Shown piece after piece: positions 53,589 through 60,944 of a stretch of 64,000 nucleotides of DNA (the first letter of the stretch is position 1; each line of letters begins with the position of its first letter). The notes beneath the pieces were generated by a model, which was not told the DNA's origin, ran no database searches, and worked only from the letters and a program-made list of their open reading frames with translations. Source of the DNA: Lachnoanaerobaculum umeaense. Its GTDB lineage: Bacteria > Bacillota > Clostridia > Lachnospirales > Lachnospiraceae. The stretch is from contig NZ_CP032364.1 in NCBI RefSeq assembly GCF_003589745.1, forward strand, positions 744,001-808,000, in the 5' to 3' direction. The translations under genes and the position numbers were made by a program.

Positions 53589-54372
53589 TGGCTTATATAA
53601 TCTAAATAAAGTCGAGTTTGATAAGACTCTGGATCTTACAAAGCTTAAAGCCTATGGCGATACTATGAATGACGGAAAGGTACAGGTCAGCTTTACACTT
53701 CCTATAAAGAATGATGAAAGGGGTGAGGAGGCTGCCAGAATTCTTGCAAAGAAGATGGGGCTTTCAGATGTAAATATCGCCCATAGAATGTCACTTGATG
53801 CAGAGTTTACATTTTATGTAGTTTATGGTAGCCTGGTACATACTGTTGATTATACAAATATTCATGTACAGACTGTAGAAGAAGAAACTATGAGTATGGA
53901 GGAAGTGAATGATTTTATTAAGGAAAATTTCCACCGAAAGATAGTTGTGGTAGGTGCTTCTACAGGTACTGATGCTCATACTGTAGGAATAGATGCTATA
54001 ATGAACAGAAAAGGCTTTGCCGGACATTATGGACTTGAGAGATATGAAATGATAGAAGCTTACAATCTGGGATCACAGGTCGCAAATGAGGAGTTCATAG
54101 AGAAGGCAAGAGAGCTGAATGCAGATGTACTTTTGGTTTCACAGACAGTAACACAAAAAGATATTCATATAAAGAATCTAACAAATCTTGTGGAACTTTT
54201 GGAAGCCGAGGAACTGAGGGATAGGTATGTGCTTATCTGTGGAGGTGCAAGAATCACACATGAGTTGGCTAAAGAGCTTGGCTATGATGCAGGATTTGGA
54301 ACAGGGAAGTTTGCAGATGATGTAGCTACATTTGCAGTCACAGAAATGTTAAGAAGAGGCTTAGGAAAGTAA
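53581..54372 (+). CDS. kamE: Lysine 5,6-aminomutase beta subunit (B12- and PLP-binding)
   Basis: The beta subunit carries the cobalamin-binding domain. The D-x-H-x-x-G motif TDAHTVG has His133, the lower axial cobalt ligand, and NRKG has Lys144, which forms the PLP Schiff base in the C. sticklandii enzyme; both numbers agree exactly. The 263-residue length fits. The start overlaps kamD, with an AAGGAGGTG site. The adenosyltransferase gene follows. Confidence 0.96.
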   Translation: MSSGLYNLNKVEFDKTLDLTKLKAYGDTMNDGKVQVSFTLPIKNDERGEEAARILAKKMGLSDVNIAHRMSLDAEFTFYVVYGSLVHTVDYTNIHVQTVEEETMSMEEVNDFIKENFHRKIVVVGASTGTDAHTVGIDAIMNRKGFAGHYGLERYEMIEAYNLGSQVANEEFIEKARELNADVLLVSQTVTQKDIHIKNLTNLVELLEAEELRDRYVLICGGARITHELAKELGYDAGFGTGKFADDVATFAVTEMLRRGLGK

Positions 54373-54382
54373 AGGAGATGGT

Positions 54383-54907
54383 ATGACAGGACTTATTCAT
54401 GTATATGAAGGTGATGGTAAAGGAAAGACCACTGCAGCCGTAGGTTTGGCAGTAAGATGTGCAGGTAGTGGAAGAAGAGTCCTGTTTTCGCAATTTTTAA
54501 AAAGTGATACTTCAAATGAATTGAAGGTGCTAAGAAATATAGAAAATATTGAGGTATACACAAAAAAGAGTAATTTTGGATTTACATTTAATATGACTGA
54601 TAATGAAAAAATTCTTGCAAAGGAATTTTTCAACGATCATTTAAAGGAAATTATTCATCTTGCTACTGAGAAGGAAGTAGACTTGTTGGTAATGGATGAG
54701 ATAATAGATGCTTATAATCTTAATATGATAGAGCATGATATATTAATAGATTTTTTGAAATCCCGCCCCAAAAATCTAGAAGTTGTTATGACCGGAAGAA
54801 ATCCGAAGGATGAGATAGTGGAAATGGCGGATTATCTGACACATTTTCAAAAGGTTAAGCATCCGTTTGACAAGGGCATAAGAGCCCGTGTCGGAATAGA
54901 AATGTAA
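54383..54907 (+). CDS. cobO: Cob(I)yrinic acid a,c-diamide adenosyltransferase (CobO/BtuR family)
   Basis: It attaches the adenosyl group to reduced corrinoids. The P-loop is EGDGKGKTTAAVGLA at residues 9-23, and the later VMDEIIDAYNLNMI and VVMTGRNPKDEI segments are typical of the CobA/CobO fold. The 174-residue length fits. Next to kamDE it probably supplies or repairs their adenosylcobalamin cofactor. AAAGGAGAT lies upstream. Confidence 0.9.
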   Translation: MTGLIHVYEGDGKGKTTAAVGLAVRCAGSGRRVLFSQFLKSDTSNELKVLRNIENIEVYTKKSNFGFTFNMTDNEKILAKEFFNDHLKEIIHLATEKEVDLLVMDEIIDAYNLNMIEHDILIDFLKSRPKNLEVVMTGRNPKDEIVEMADYLTHFQKVKHPFDKGIRARVGIEM

Positions 54908-54922
54908 AAGAGAGGAAAAGGT

Positions 54923-56575
54923 ATGAATAGTGGTAATGACACTTATAATCCGGGGTTTTTTAGAAATAAAAAATCATACTTGCTATGTTTAGCAATCTTA
55001 ATTGTAGTTTTGTGTCCAATGATAGTCTATGGTGCAGAGGCTGAAGCACCTAAGCCTGCTCTATATGCAACATTTTGGTCACTGATACCGCCGCTTATAG
55101 CTATTGTACTTGCTCTTATTAGTAAGGAAGTATATAGTTCACTTGCAATCGGACTTATTTTCGGTGGACTTTTGGCATCAGGATTCAAGTTTGAAGGAAC
55201 AATGAAGGCCATATTTGAAAATGGATTTGTTTCAGTTTTATCCAGTGCTTACAATGTAGGTATTTTGATTTTCCTTGTTATTTTGGGAATGGTTGTTGCT
55301 CTTATGAATAAGACAGGTGGATCTGATGCCTTCGGTAAATGGGCATCAAAGAGAATTAAGACAAGAGTGGGAGCACAGCTTACGTCAATACTTCTTGGTT
55401 GTCTTATATTTATAGATGACTATTTTAACTGCCTCACAGTTGGTAGTGTTATGAGGCCTGTTACAGATAAGCATCAGGTTTCAAGAGCCAAGTTGGCATA
55501 TTTGATAGATGCTACAGCTGCTCCGGTATGTATTATTTCACCTATTTCATCTTGGGCTGCTGCAGTTACAGGATTCGTTGATGGAGAAGACGGATTTACA
55601 CTTTTTGTAAAGGCAATTCCTTTCAACTACTATGCACTTCTTACAATCGTAATGATGATTGTTATTACAGTATGGAAATTTGACTTTGGTCCTATGAGGC
55701 TTCATGAGGATAATGCAAAGAAGGGTGATCTCTTTACAACAGGAGAAGAGAAGTTTGAAGATCTTGATAGATGTGAGCATAAAAATGGTAAGCTTATAGA
55801 TATGCTCTTCCCGATAGTTGCACTTATTATTTGTTGTGTTATTGGAATGCTTTATACAGGTGGAATATTCAGTGGTGCAGGCATTGTTGAAGCTTTCTCA
55901 AATTGTGATGCTTCCGTTGGACTTTCAATGGGTAGCTTTGTAGCACTTATCATCACATTAGCATTCTATATAGCAAGAAGATCACTTAAGTTTTCAGAAT
56001 GTATGGATTGTTTACCTGCAGGATTTAAGGCAATGGTACCTGCAATTCTTATTCTTACATTTGCTTGGTCATTAAAGTCTATTACAGATGTATTGGGAGC
56101 AAAGGAGTTTGTTGCTACAATGATGGAACATTCAGCTAAAGGTATGCAATTACTGCTTCCGGCAATCATATTTGTAGTAGCAGTTTGTTTGGCTTTCTCA
56201 ACAGGAACATCTTGGGGAACATTCGGTATACTTATACCTATAGTTGTTGCTGTATTTGCAGGAAAAGATTCACAGATGATGATAATTTCTATCTCAGCAT
56301 GTATGGCAGGTGCTGTTTGTGGTGATCACTGTTCACCTATATCAGATACGACAATCATGGCGAGTGCCGGTGCACAGTCAAATCATATTAACCATGTAAA
56401 TACACAGTTACCATATGCAATGTTAGTTGCAGCAGTATCATTTGTGAGTTATATAATAGCGGCTTTTGTAAAGAATGCAATTATATCACTTGTAATAGCG
56501 GTAGCATTGATGGTTGGTGTACTCTTTATCATAAAGAAAGTTACATATAAAGAAGGCACAGAAAAGGTGGCTTAA
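54923..56575 (+). CDS. NhaC-type Na+/H+ antiporter-family transporter (candidate lysine carrier)
   Basis: A 550-residue membrane protein with about 12-14 helices and a possible N-terminal signal-anchor. NhaC-family segments are visible: LGCLIFIDDYFNCLTVGSVM, ISPISSWAAAVTGF, FSTGTSWGTFGILIPIVVAV and CGDHCSPISDTT. It closes the lysine operon and is followed by a strong terminator. NhaC relatives near amino-acid fermentation genes may carry the amino acid rather than sodium alone, so lysine uptake or product exchange is plausible but unproven. Confidence 0.85.
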   Translation: MNSGNDTYNPGFFRNKKSYLLCLAILIVVLCPMIVYGAEAEAPKPALYATFWSLIPPLIAIVLALISKEVYSSLAIGLIFGGLLASGFKFEGTMKAIFENGFVSVLSSAYNVGILIFLVILGMVVALMNKTGGSDAFGKWASKRIKTRVGAQLTSILLGCLIFIDDYFNCLTVGSVMRPVTDKHQVSRAKLAYLIDATAAPVCIISPISSWAAAVTGFVDGEDGFTLFVKAIPFNYYALLTIVMMIVITVWKFDFGPMRLHEDNAKKGDLFTTGEEKFEDLDRCEHKNGKLIDMLFPIVALIICCVIGMLYTGGIFSGAGIVEAFSNCDASVGLSMGSFVALIITLAFYIARRSLKFSECMDCLPAGFKAMVPAILILTFAWSLKSITDVLGAKEFVATMMEHSAKGMQLLLPAIIFVVAVCLAFSTGTSWGTFGILIPIVVAVFAGKDSQMMIISISACMAGAVCGDHCSPISDTTIMASAGAQSNHINHVNTQLPYAMLVAAVSFVSYIIAAFVKNAIISLVIAVALMVGVLFIIKKVTYKEGTEKVA

Positions 56576-56583
56576 ATATATAT

Positions 56584-56617
56584 ACTCCCTCAACAAAAAG
56601 GTTGGGGGAGTTTTTTA
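56584..56617 (+). terminator. Terminator after the lysine operon
   Basis: ACTCCCTCAAC pairs with GTTGGGGGAGT (one G-U pair) and is followed by six T. Confidence 0.92.
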
Positions 56618-56769
56618 TATAATAGATATTTTATAAAATAAATATTGTGAAATAATGTTTTATTACTCAATTAAATACTGATTATTTACGCGATAGTATG
56701 GTTTTTGAAAACTATATGTATAGTAGAACTCAGAATTATTATATATAAAAATTAATTGATATATGTAGA

Positions 56770-56814
56770 AATAATACATCTATAAGTTTTTCTTATAGGA
56801 TGTATTATTTTTTT
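56770..56814 (+). terminator. Orphan terminator fused to a gene fragment
   Basis: AATAATACATC-TATAAG pairs with CTTATAG-GATGTATTATT with one bulge, and seven T follow. No intact gene precedes it after the lysine operon terminator. It abuts the start of a truncated dehydratase frame, which suggests that a deletion joined the two. Confidence 0.65.
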
Positions 56815-57102
56815 GAACTCAGAGCATCTGAAGATGACGGTGAGGGTATTCAGATTTTGGATATAAGCAAATTAAAGTTTGTGGTAAAAGCAGAGTGGGC
56901 AATAGAATGTGCATTATTGGACCTTTTAGGGCAGTATATGGATTTGCCTATGTGTGAATTGCTTGGAAACGGAAAACAAAGAGATAAGGTTGAGACCTTA
57001 GGTTATTTATTTTATGTAAGTAATAAAGAGAAAGCTAAGGGATATTTGGAATACTTATTTATATTTGTATACTTAGAACATGGTAAATATTTTAGATTTT
57101 AA
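56800..57102 (+). pseudogene. Internal fragment of a glucarate-dehydratase-like (enolase superfamily) gene
   Basis: The frame reads DGEGIQILDISKLKFVVKAE, AIECALLDLLGQYMDLPMCE, LLGNGKQRDKVE and TLGYLFYVSNKEK. This matches the region around residues 80-160 of glucarate dehydratase (in the family, ALLDLLG, LLG-G-QR and EMLGYLF blocks). Both the N-terminal part and the C-terminal catalytic barrel are missing. Its only ATG lies inside a terminator stem and has no ribosome site, so it is very unlikely to be expressed. Confidence 0.75.
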
Positions 57103-57140
57103 CATTGGTTACAGATTTTTTTGTGTCCGGTAATTAGAAT
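57099..57140 (+). promoter_or_regulatory. Predicted Crp/Fnr-type operator and promoter of the hcp-associated ABC gene set
   Basis: The 14-base palindrome TTAAC-ATTG-GTTAC (57099-57112) lies ahead of a -10 box, TAGAAT (57135-57140). From the palindrome centre to the end of the -10 box is 34.5 bases, which puts the centre near -41.5, a class II activator position. The same layout occurs before hcp. Farther down an inverted repeat, AGAACCTA and TAGGTTCT (57158-57184), lies in the leader. Confidence 0.6.
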
Positions 57141-57207
57141 AGAAATGGTTTATAGTAAGAACCTAAACTTATGGACTAGGTTCTATTTTGATAATAAAGG
57201 AGATTTT

Positions 57208-58428
57208 ATGAATAAATATTTTGATATAAAAGATAAAGTATATGATGTTACTGAGAAGTATCCGGAGCTTATAGAGGTATTGGCTGCCGCAGGATTTGAA
57301 AATCTAAAGAACGATATGATGAGAAAGACCATGGGGAGAGCTATAAGCCTTGAAATGGCTTTAAAGAGCAAAAGTATCAATGTCGAAGTTTTCGAAAGGC
57401 AGTTAGTAGAGGCTATCGAGAGAAAAAATACAATGTCTGATAATAATGGTGTTGTAAGAAACATGAATGAAAATGCCAGAACTTCTGTGAAGGGAATTTT
57501 GCCATGTCCTGTGAGAATGCAGTTTATTGAGAGTTTTGAAAAGTTTGTAGAAAGTCAGGACTATGAAATAAATTACAACTTAAATGCTGCAAGCATGGGA
57601 ATGGAAGTTATTGAAAAAGAGATATTAGATGCAAAGAGCGAAGAAGATCTGTCAGATATATACATGTCTGCAGGTTTTAATCTTTTTTTTGATAAGAAAT
57701 ATATGGGAAGATTTAGAGATAAGGGTATTTTCGTAGATTTTAGACAGGGAAAATTAAATAAATCTCTAGACAATGGAATGATTTCCTTAAAGGATCCTAA
57801 GGGAGAATATTCTATAATAGGTGTCGTTCCTGCTATCTTTATTGTGAATAAAGATATGTTAAAAGGTAGAGAAATGCCTACATCTTGGGAAGATTTATTT
57901 AAGCCTGAATTTGAAAACTCTATAGCACTTCCTACTGCAGATTTGGATATGTTTAATGCAATAATGCTTGGAATATACTCAAAGTATGGTAGAGAAGGAG
58001 TAGAGGCACTTGGACGAGGTCTTTTAAAGTCTATGCATCCTGCACAAATGGTAAAAAGTGGAGGAAGAAAAGATTTAGACACACCGGCTGTAAGTATAAT
58101 GCCATATTTCTTTTCAAAGACTATAAAAGAAAATTCAAGTATGACAGTGGTTTGGCCTAAGGATGGAGCTATTATAAGTCCGGTATTCCTTTTGACAAAA
58201 AAGAAAAACTATGAAAACAGTAAAGCTTTAATAGATTTTCTCTTTTCAAATGAAGTAGCAAATATCTTGGGAGCAGATGGGAAGTTCCCACAGACAAATC
58301 CGGAGTATGATAATAAATTAGAAGATAATCAAAATTTTCTGTGGGCAGGATGGGATTTCATACATTCCAATGATATAGGTAAAATACTAAATGACACTGA
58401 AAAATGGTTTTATGGGAAGACAGAATAA
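57208..58428 (+). CDS. Cytosolic DUF1858-like/iron-type binding-protein fusion, hcp-associated
   Basis: A 406-residue protein with two parts. Residues 1-72 form a small helical domain like DUF1858 (YDVTEKYPELIEVLAAAGFE and MGRAISLEMALKS). Residues about 90-406 resemble bacterial solute-binding proteins of the iron type, with FIVNKDMLKGREMPTSWEDL, LFKPEFENSIALPT and a C-terminal KALIDFLFSNEVANILG segment. There is no signal peptide or lipobox, so it should stay in the cytoplasm, unlike true binding proteins. AAAGGAGA lies upstream of the ATG. The ligand could be a metal or cluster precursor; that is inference. Confidence 0.75.
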   Translation: MNKYFDIKDKVYDVTEKYPELIEVLAAAGFENLKNDMMRKTMGRAISLEMALKSKSINVEVFERQLVEAIERKNTMSDNNGVVRNMNENARTSVKGILPCPVRMQFIESFEKFVESQDYEINYNLNAASMGMEVIEKEILDAKSEEDLSDIYMSAGFNLFFDKKYMGRFRDKGIFVDFRQGKLNKSLDNGMISLKDPKGEYSIIGVVPAIFIVNKDMLKGREMPTSWEDLFKPEFENSIALPTADLDMFNAIMLGIYSKYGREGVEALGRGLLKSMHPAQMVKSGGRKDLDTPAVSIMPYFFSKTIKENSSMTVVWPKDGAIISPVFLLTKKKNYENSKALIDFLFSNEVANILGADGKFPQTNPEYDNKLEDNQNFLWAGWDFIHSNDIGKILNDTEKWFYGKTE

Positions 58429-58438
58429 GGAGGAATAT

Positions 58439-59137
58439 ATGAATTTAGTTATAGTTTCAGGGCCTCCTTCATCCGGAAAAACATCAGTTATTTTAAAAAC
58501 TATAGAAGCTATGAAAGATAGAGGTATAAAGGCAGGAGTTGTAAAATTTGACTGTTTATATACAGATGATGATATTATATATGAAAAGGCAAATATTCCG
58601 GTTAAAAAAGGACTTTCAGGAGGTCTTTGTCCGGATCATTTCTTTGCCTCAAATATAGAAGATGTGGTTAAATGGGGAAATTCTATGAATTTAGATTTGC
58701 TTATTACTGAATCAGCGGGACTTTGTAATCGCTGTTCACCATATATCACAGATATTAAGGGCGTATGTGTCATTGATAATCTTTCAGGAATAAATACACC
58801 TAAGAAAATAGGACCTATGTTAAAGGCGGCAGATATTGTAGTTATTACAAAGGGAGATATAGTAAGTCAAGCTGAAAGAGAAGTGTTCAGCGGGAGGGTA
58901 AGTGCGGTAAATCCTAGAGCCATGGTAATGAATGTAAATGGACTTAGTGGACAGGGAGCTTTTGAACTTTCTACATTAATATATGATAGTGAGAAAAATA
59001 CTGAATCAGTACAAGGAATGAAACTTAGGTTTGCCATGCCTTCAGCTATGTGTTCATATTGTTTAGGAGAAACAAGAATAGGTGAGGATTATCAGTTGGG
59101 TAATACAAAGAAAATGCAATGGGAGGTGAATAAATGA
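58439..59137 (+). CDS. HypB/CobW-like P-loop GTPase, hcp-associated
   Basis: A 232-residue SIMIBI-type P-loop protein. Walker A is SGPPSSGKTS (residues 7-16), a switch-like ITESAGLCNRCSPY follows, and VVITKGDIVS corresponds to the guanine-recognition NKxD motif in variant form. Cysteine pairs CNRC and CSYC could bind a metal. HypB and CobW relatives are metal-delivery GTPases, so a metallochaperone role is the natural guess. AAGGAGGAA lies upstream. The stop overlaps the next ATG by four bases (ATGA). Confidence 0.75.
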   Translation: MNLVIVSGPPSSGKTSVILKTIEAMKDRGIKAGVVKFDCLYTDDDIIYEKANIPVKKGLSGGLCPDHFFASNIEDVVKWGNSMNLDLLITESAGLCNRCSPYITDIKGVCVIDNLSGINTPKKIGPMLKAADIVVITKGDIVSQAEREVFSGRVSAVNPRAMVMNVNGLSGQGAFELSTLIYDSEKNTESVQGMKLRFAMPSAMCSYCLGETRIGEDYQLGNTKKMQWEVNK

Positions 59138-60168
59138 GTGAAATACAGTTAAAAGAATTGCTTGAAAAGTATCCCTTTGTTGCAGATTTTTTTGAGAGTA
59201 CAGGCTTTGATATCAGTGAAAATTTAGATTCTACATTTACAGAGTATTTAGACAAATTTTCAGAAGAGGAATTGGAAGAAAAAGCTATAGACAAGAGTGA
59301 AATCAAAAAACAACTTGACATATTTGTCCAACAAATGCTACAATTCTTGGGCGATAATAAGGAAAATATAGAGAGTTTAACCATTTATCCTGGACATAAC
59401 AAAAGTGGTGAAAAGGAAAAATTTGAAAAATTCGACATATTTTCTTCACAAATTGTGTCTATAGTAGGACCTACAGGATCCGGTAAGAGTAGATTGCTTG
59501 CTGACATAGAATGGACAGCACAAAATGATACCCCTACCGGTCGCACCATTTATATAAATGGAAAGAAACCGGATCCAAAATGGCGATATTCTACAAATAA
59601 TAAGTTGGTTGCACAACTCTCACAAAATATGAACTTTGTTATGGACCTCACAGCCCATGAGTTTATAACTATGCATGCTGAAAGCAGAATGGTTGAAGAT
59701 ATCGAGACAGTGGTAGAAAAGATATTACATGAAGCTAATAAGCTTGCAGGAGAGAATTTTGCACCTGATACTGCAGTTACAGCTCTAAGCGGAGGACAGT
59801 CAAGAGCTCTTATGATTGCAGATACAGCAGTGCTAAGCTCTTCCCCAATAGTTTTGATAGATGAAATAGAAAATGCCGGAATAGATAGAAAAAAGGCATT
59901 GGATCTTTTAGTATCACAGGATAAGATAGTTCTGATGGCTACTCATGATCCTCTTTTGGCATTGATGGCTGATAAAAGAATAGTTATCAAAAATGGTGGA
60001 ATTGATAAGATAATAGAGACTACACAAGAAGAGAAAGAAGTTTTGGTGCGACTAAATGATATTGACGGAATTATGCAAGAAGCTAGAAAGAAATTGCGTG
60101 CGGGTATGACGCTTAAAGGAGATATATGTCAGGAAGTTACACAGAGTCCCCACTCTTTAGGGGAATGA
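59134..60168 (+). CDS. ABC-type ATPase with N-terminal DUF1858-like domain, no permease partner
   Basis: A 344-residue soluble protein. Residues 1-75 resemble the DUF1858 helical domain (LLEKYPFVADFFESTGFD and similar). The ABC domain follows with Walker A GPTGSGKSRLL, the signature ALSGGQSRALMIAD, Walker B VLIDEIENAG and the H-loop ATHDPLLA. No membrane domain is fused and no permease gene is adjacent. It is coupled to the GTPase gene, and its 3' end overlaps the regulator gene by 43 bases. A non-transport ATPase role in the cytoplasm fits best. Confidence 0.8.
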   Translation: MSEIQLKELLEKYPFVADFFESTGFDISENLDSTFTEYLDKFSEEELEEKAIDKSEIKKQLDIFVQQMLQFLGDNKENIESLTIYPGHNKSGEKEKFEKFDIFSSQIVSIVGPTGSGKSRLLADIEWTAQNDTPTGRTIYINGKKPDPKWRYSTNNKLVAQLSQNMNFVMDLTAHEFITMHAESRMVEDIETVVEKILHEANKLAGENFAPDTAVTALSGGQSRALMIADTAVLSSSPIVLIDEIENAGIDRKKALDLLVSQDKIVLMATHDPLLALMADKRIVIKNGGIDKIIETTQEEKEVLVRLNDIDGIMQEARKKLRAGMTLKGDICQEVTQSPHSLGE

Positions 60169-60797
60169 CAGAAGAAGAGATAGAACTTTGCTTAAAAGAA
60201 GCAAAGGCAGATATAGTAGGATTTAGAAAGGGAGAAATGATTTTCAATCAGGGAGACAAACCAAGATATATTACCATGCTGCTTGAGGGTAGTGTGTCAG
60301 TAGGTAATGACTCGGTGAATGGAAAGAGAAGCATATTAGGTATGTTTTCAAATCCCGGAGAACTTTTTGGTGAAGTTTTTTTATTTCTAAATCATGATGA
60401 ATATGCAAATTATGCATGTGCGAGTGCACCAAGTAAGGTTTTAGAGATACCGAAGGATTATCTTACAAAATTTGGAGATGAGCCTTCACCAATGCAAAAT
60501 AAGATGCTGTCAAACCTACTCACAATTTTTGCAGAGAGAACTTACTATTTGAATAATAGATTACAAGTACTTTCATGTTCAACATTAAAACAAAAGATTG
60601 CAAGATTCATACTGCAAAATATGAATGATAGGGATAGAGTTACATTAAAGATGAGTAGAGAAGAGTTTGCAGACTTTTTAAATGCTGCAAGACCATCACT
60701 TTCAAGAGAGCTTATGAAAATGCAGGAAGACGGCTACATAAAAGTAGTAAGGAAGGATTTGATTGTTAAAAATCTGGAAGGATTAAAAAGTCTTTAA
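60126..60797 (+). CDS. Crp/Fnr-family transcriptional regulator
   Basis: A 223-residue regulator with the cyclic-nucleotide-type beta-roll (KGEMIFNQGDKPRYITMLLE and GELFGEVFLF) and a C-terminal helix-turn-helix (MSREEFADFLNAARPSLSRE followed by LMKMQEDGYIKV). It lacks the N-terminal cysteines of Fnr, so oxygen sensing by an Fe-S cluster is not obvious. HcpR-type Crp/Fnr regulators control hcp genes in anaerobes. Here the gene lies immediately before hcp, and two matching palindromes precede the two transcription units. AAAGGAGATAT precedes the ATG. Confidence 0.88.
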   Translation: MSGSYTESPLFRGMTEEEIELCLKEAKADIVGFRKGEMIFNQGDKPRYITMLLEGSVSVGNDSVNGKRSILGMFSNPGELFGEVFLFLNHDEYANYACASAPSKVLEIPKDYLTKFGDEPSPMQNKMLSNLLTIFAERTYYLNNRLQVLSCSTLKQKIARFILQNMNDRDRVTLKMSREEFADFLNAARPSLSRELMKMQEDGYIKVVRKDLIVKNLEGLKSL

Positions 60798-60811
60798 AAA
60801 AATATTGTTCG

Positions 60812-60853
60812 GTAACGAAAATTACAGTTTTTCTAATTTCTTTCTGATATTAT
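60812..60853 (+). promoter_or_regulatory. Predicted Crp/Fnr-type operator and promoter of hcp
   Basis: The palindrome GTAAC-GAAA-ATTAC (60812-60825) is followed by a -10 box TATTAT (60848-60853). The spacing from palindrome centre to the end of the -10 box is 34.5 bases, the same as before the 57.2 kb gene. In the leader two small hairpins follow: ATCTGT-AAA-ACAGAT (60888-60902) and GACTGT-AAA-ACGGTC (60911-60925). Confidence 0.6.
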
Positions 60854-60944
60854 ACAGTCATGCACTAGATGCAAAGAATAAAATAAAATCTGTAAAACAG
60901 ATTGCTCATAGACTGTAAAACGGTCATAGTAAGAGGAGGTAGAA

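Noticed and set aside
57208..60168. An ordinary iron ABC importer
   Set aside because: The binding protein has no signal peptide and no permease gene is present, so a standard importer is not supported.
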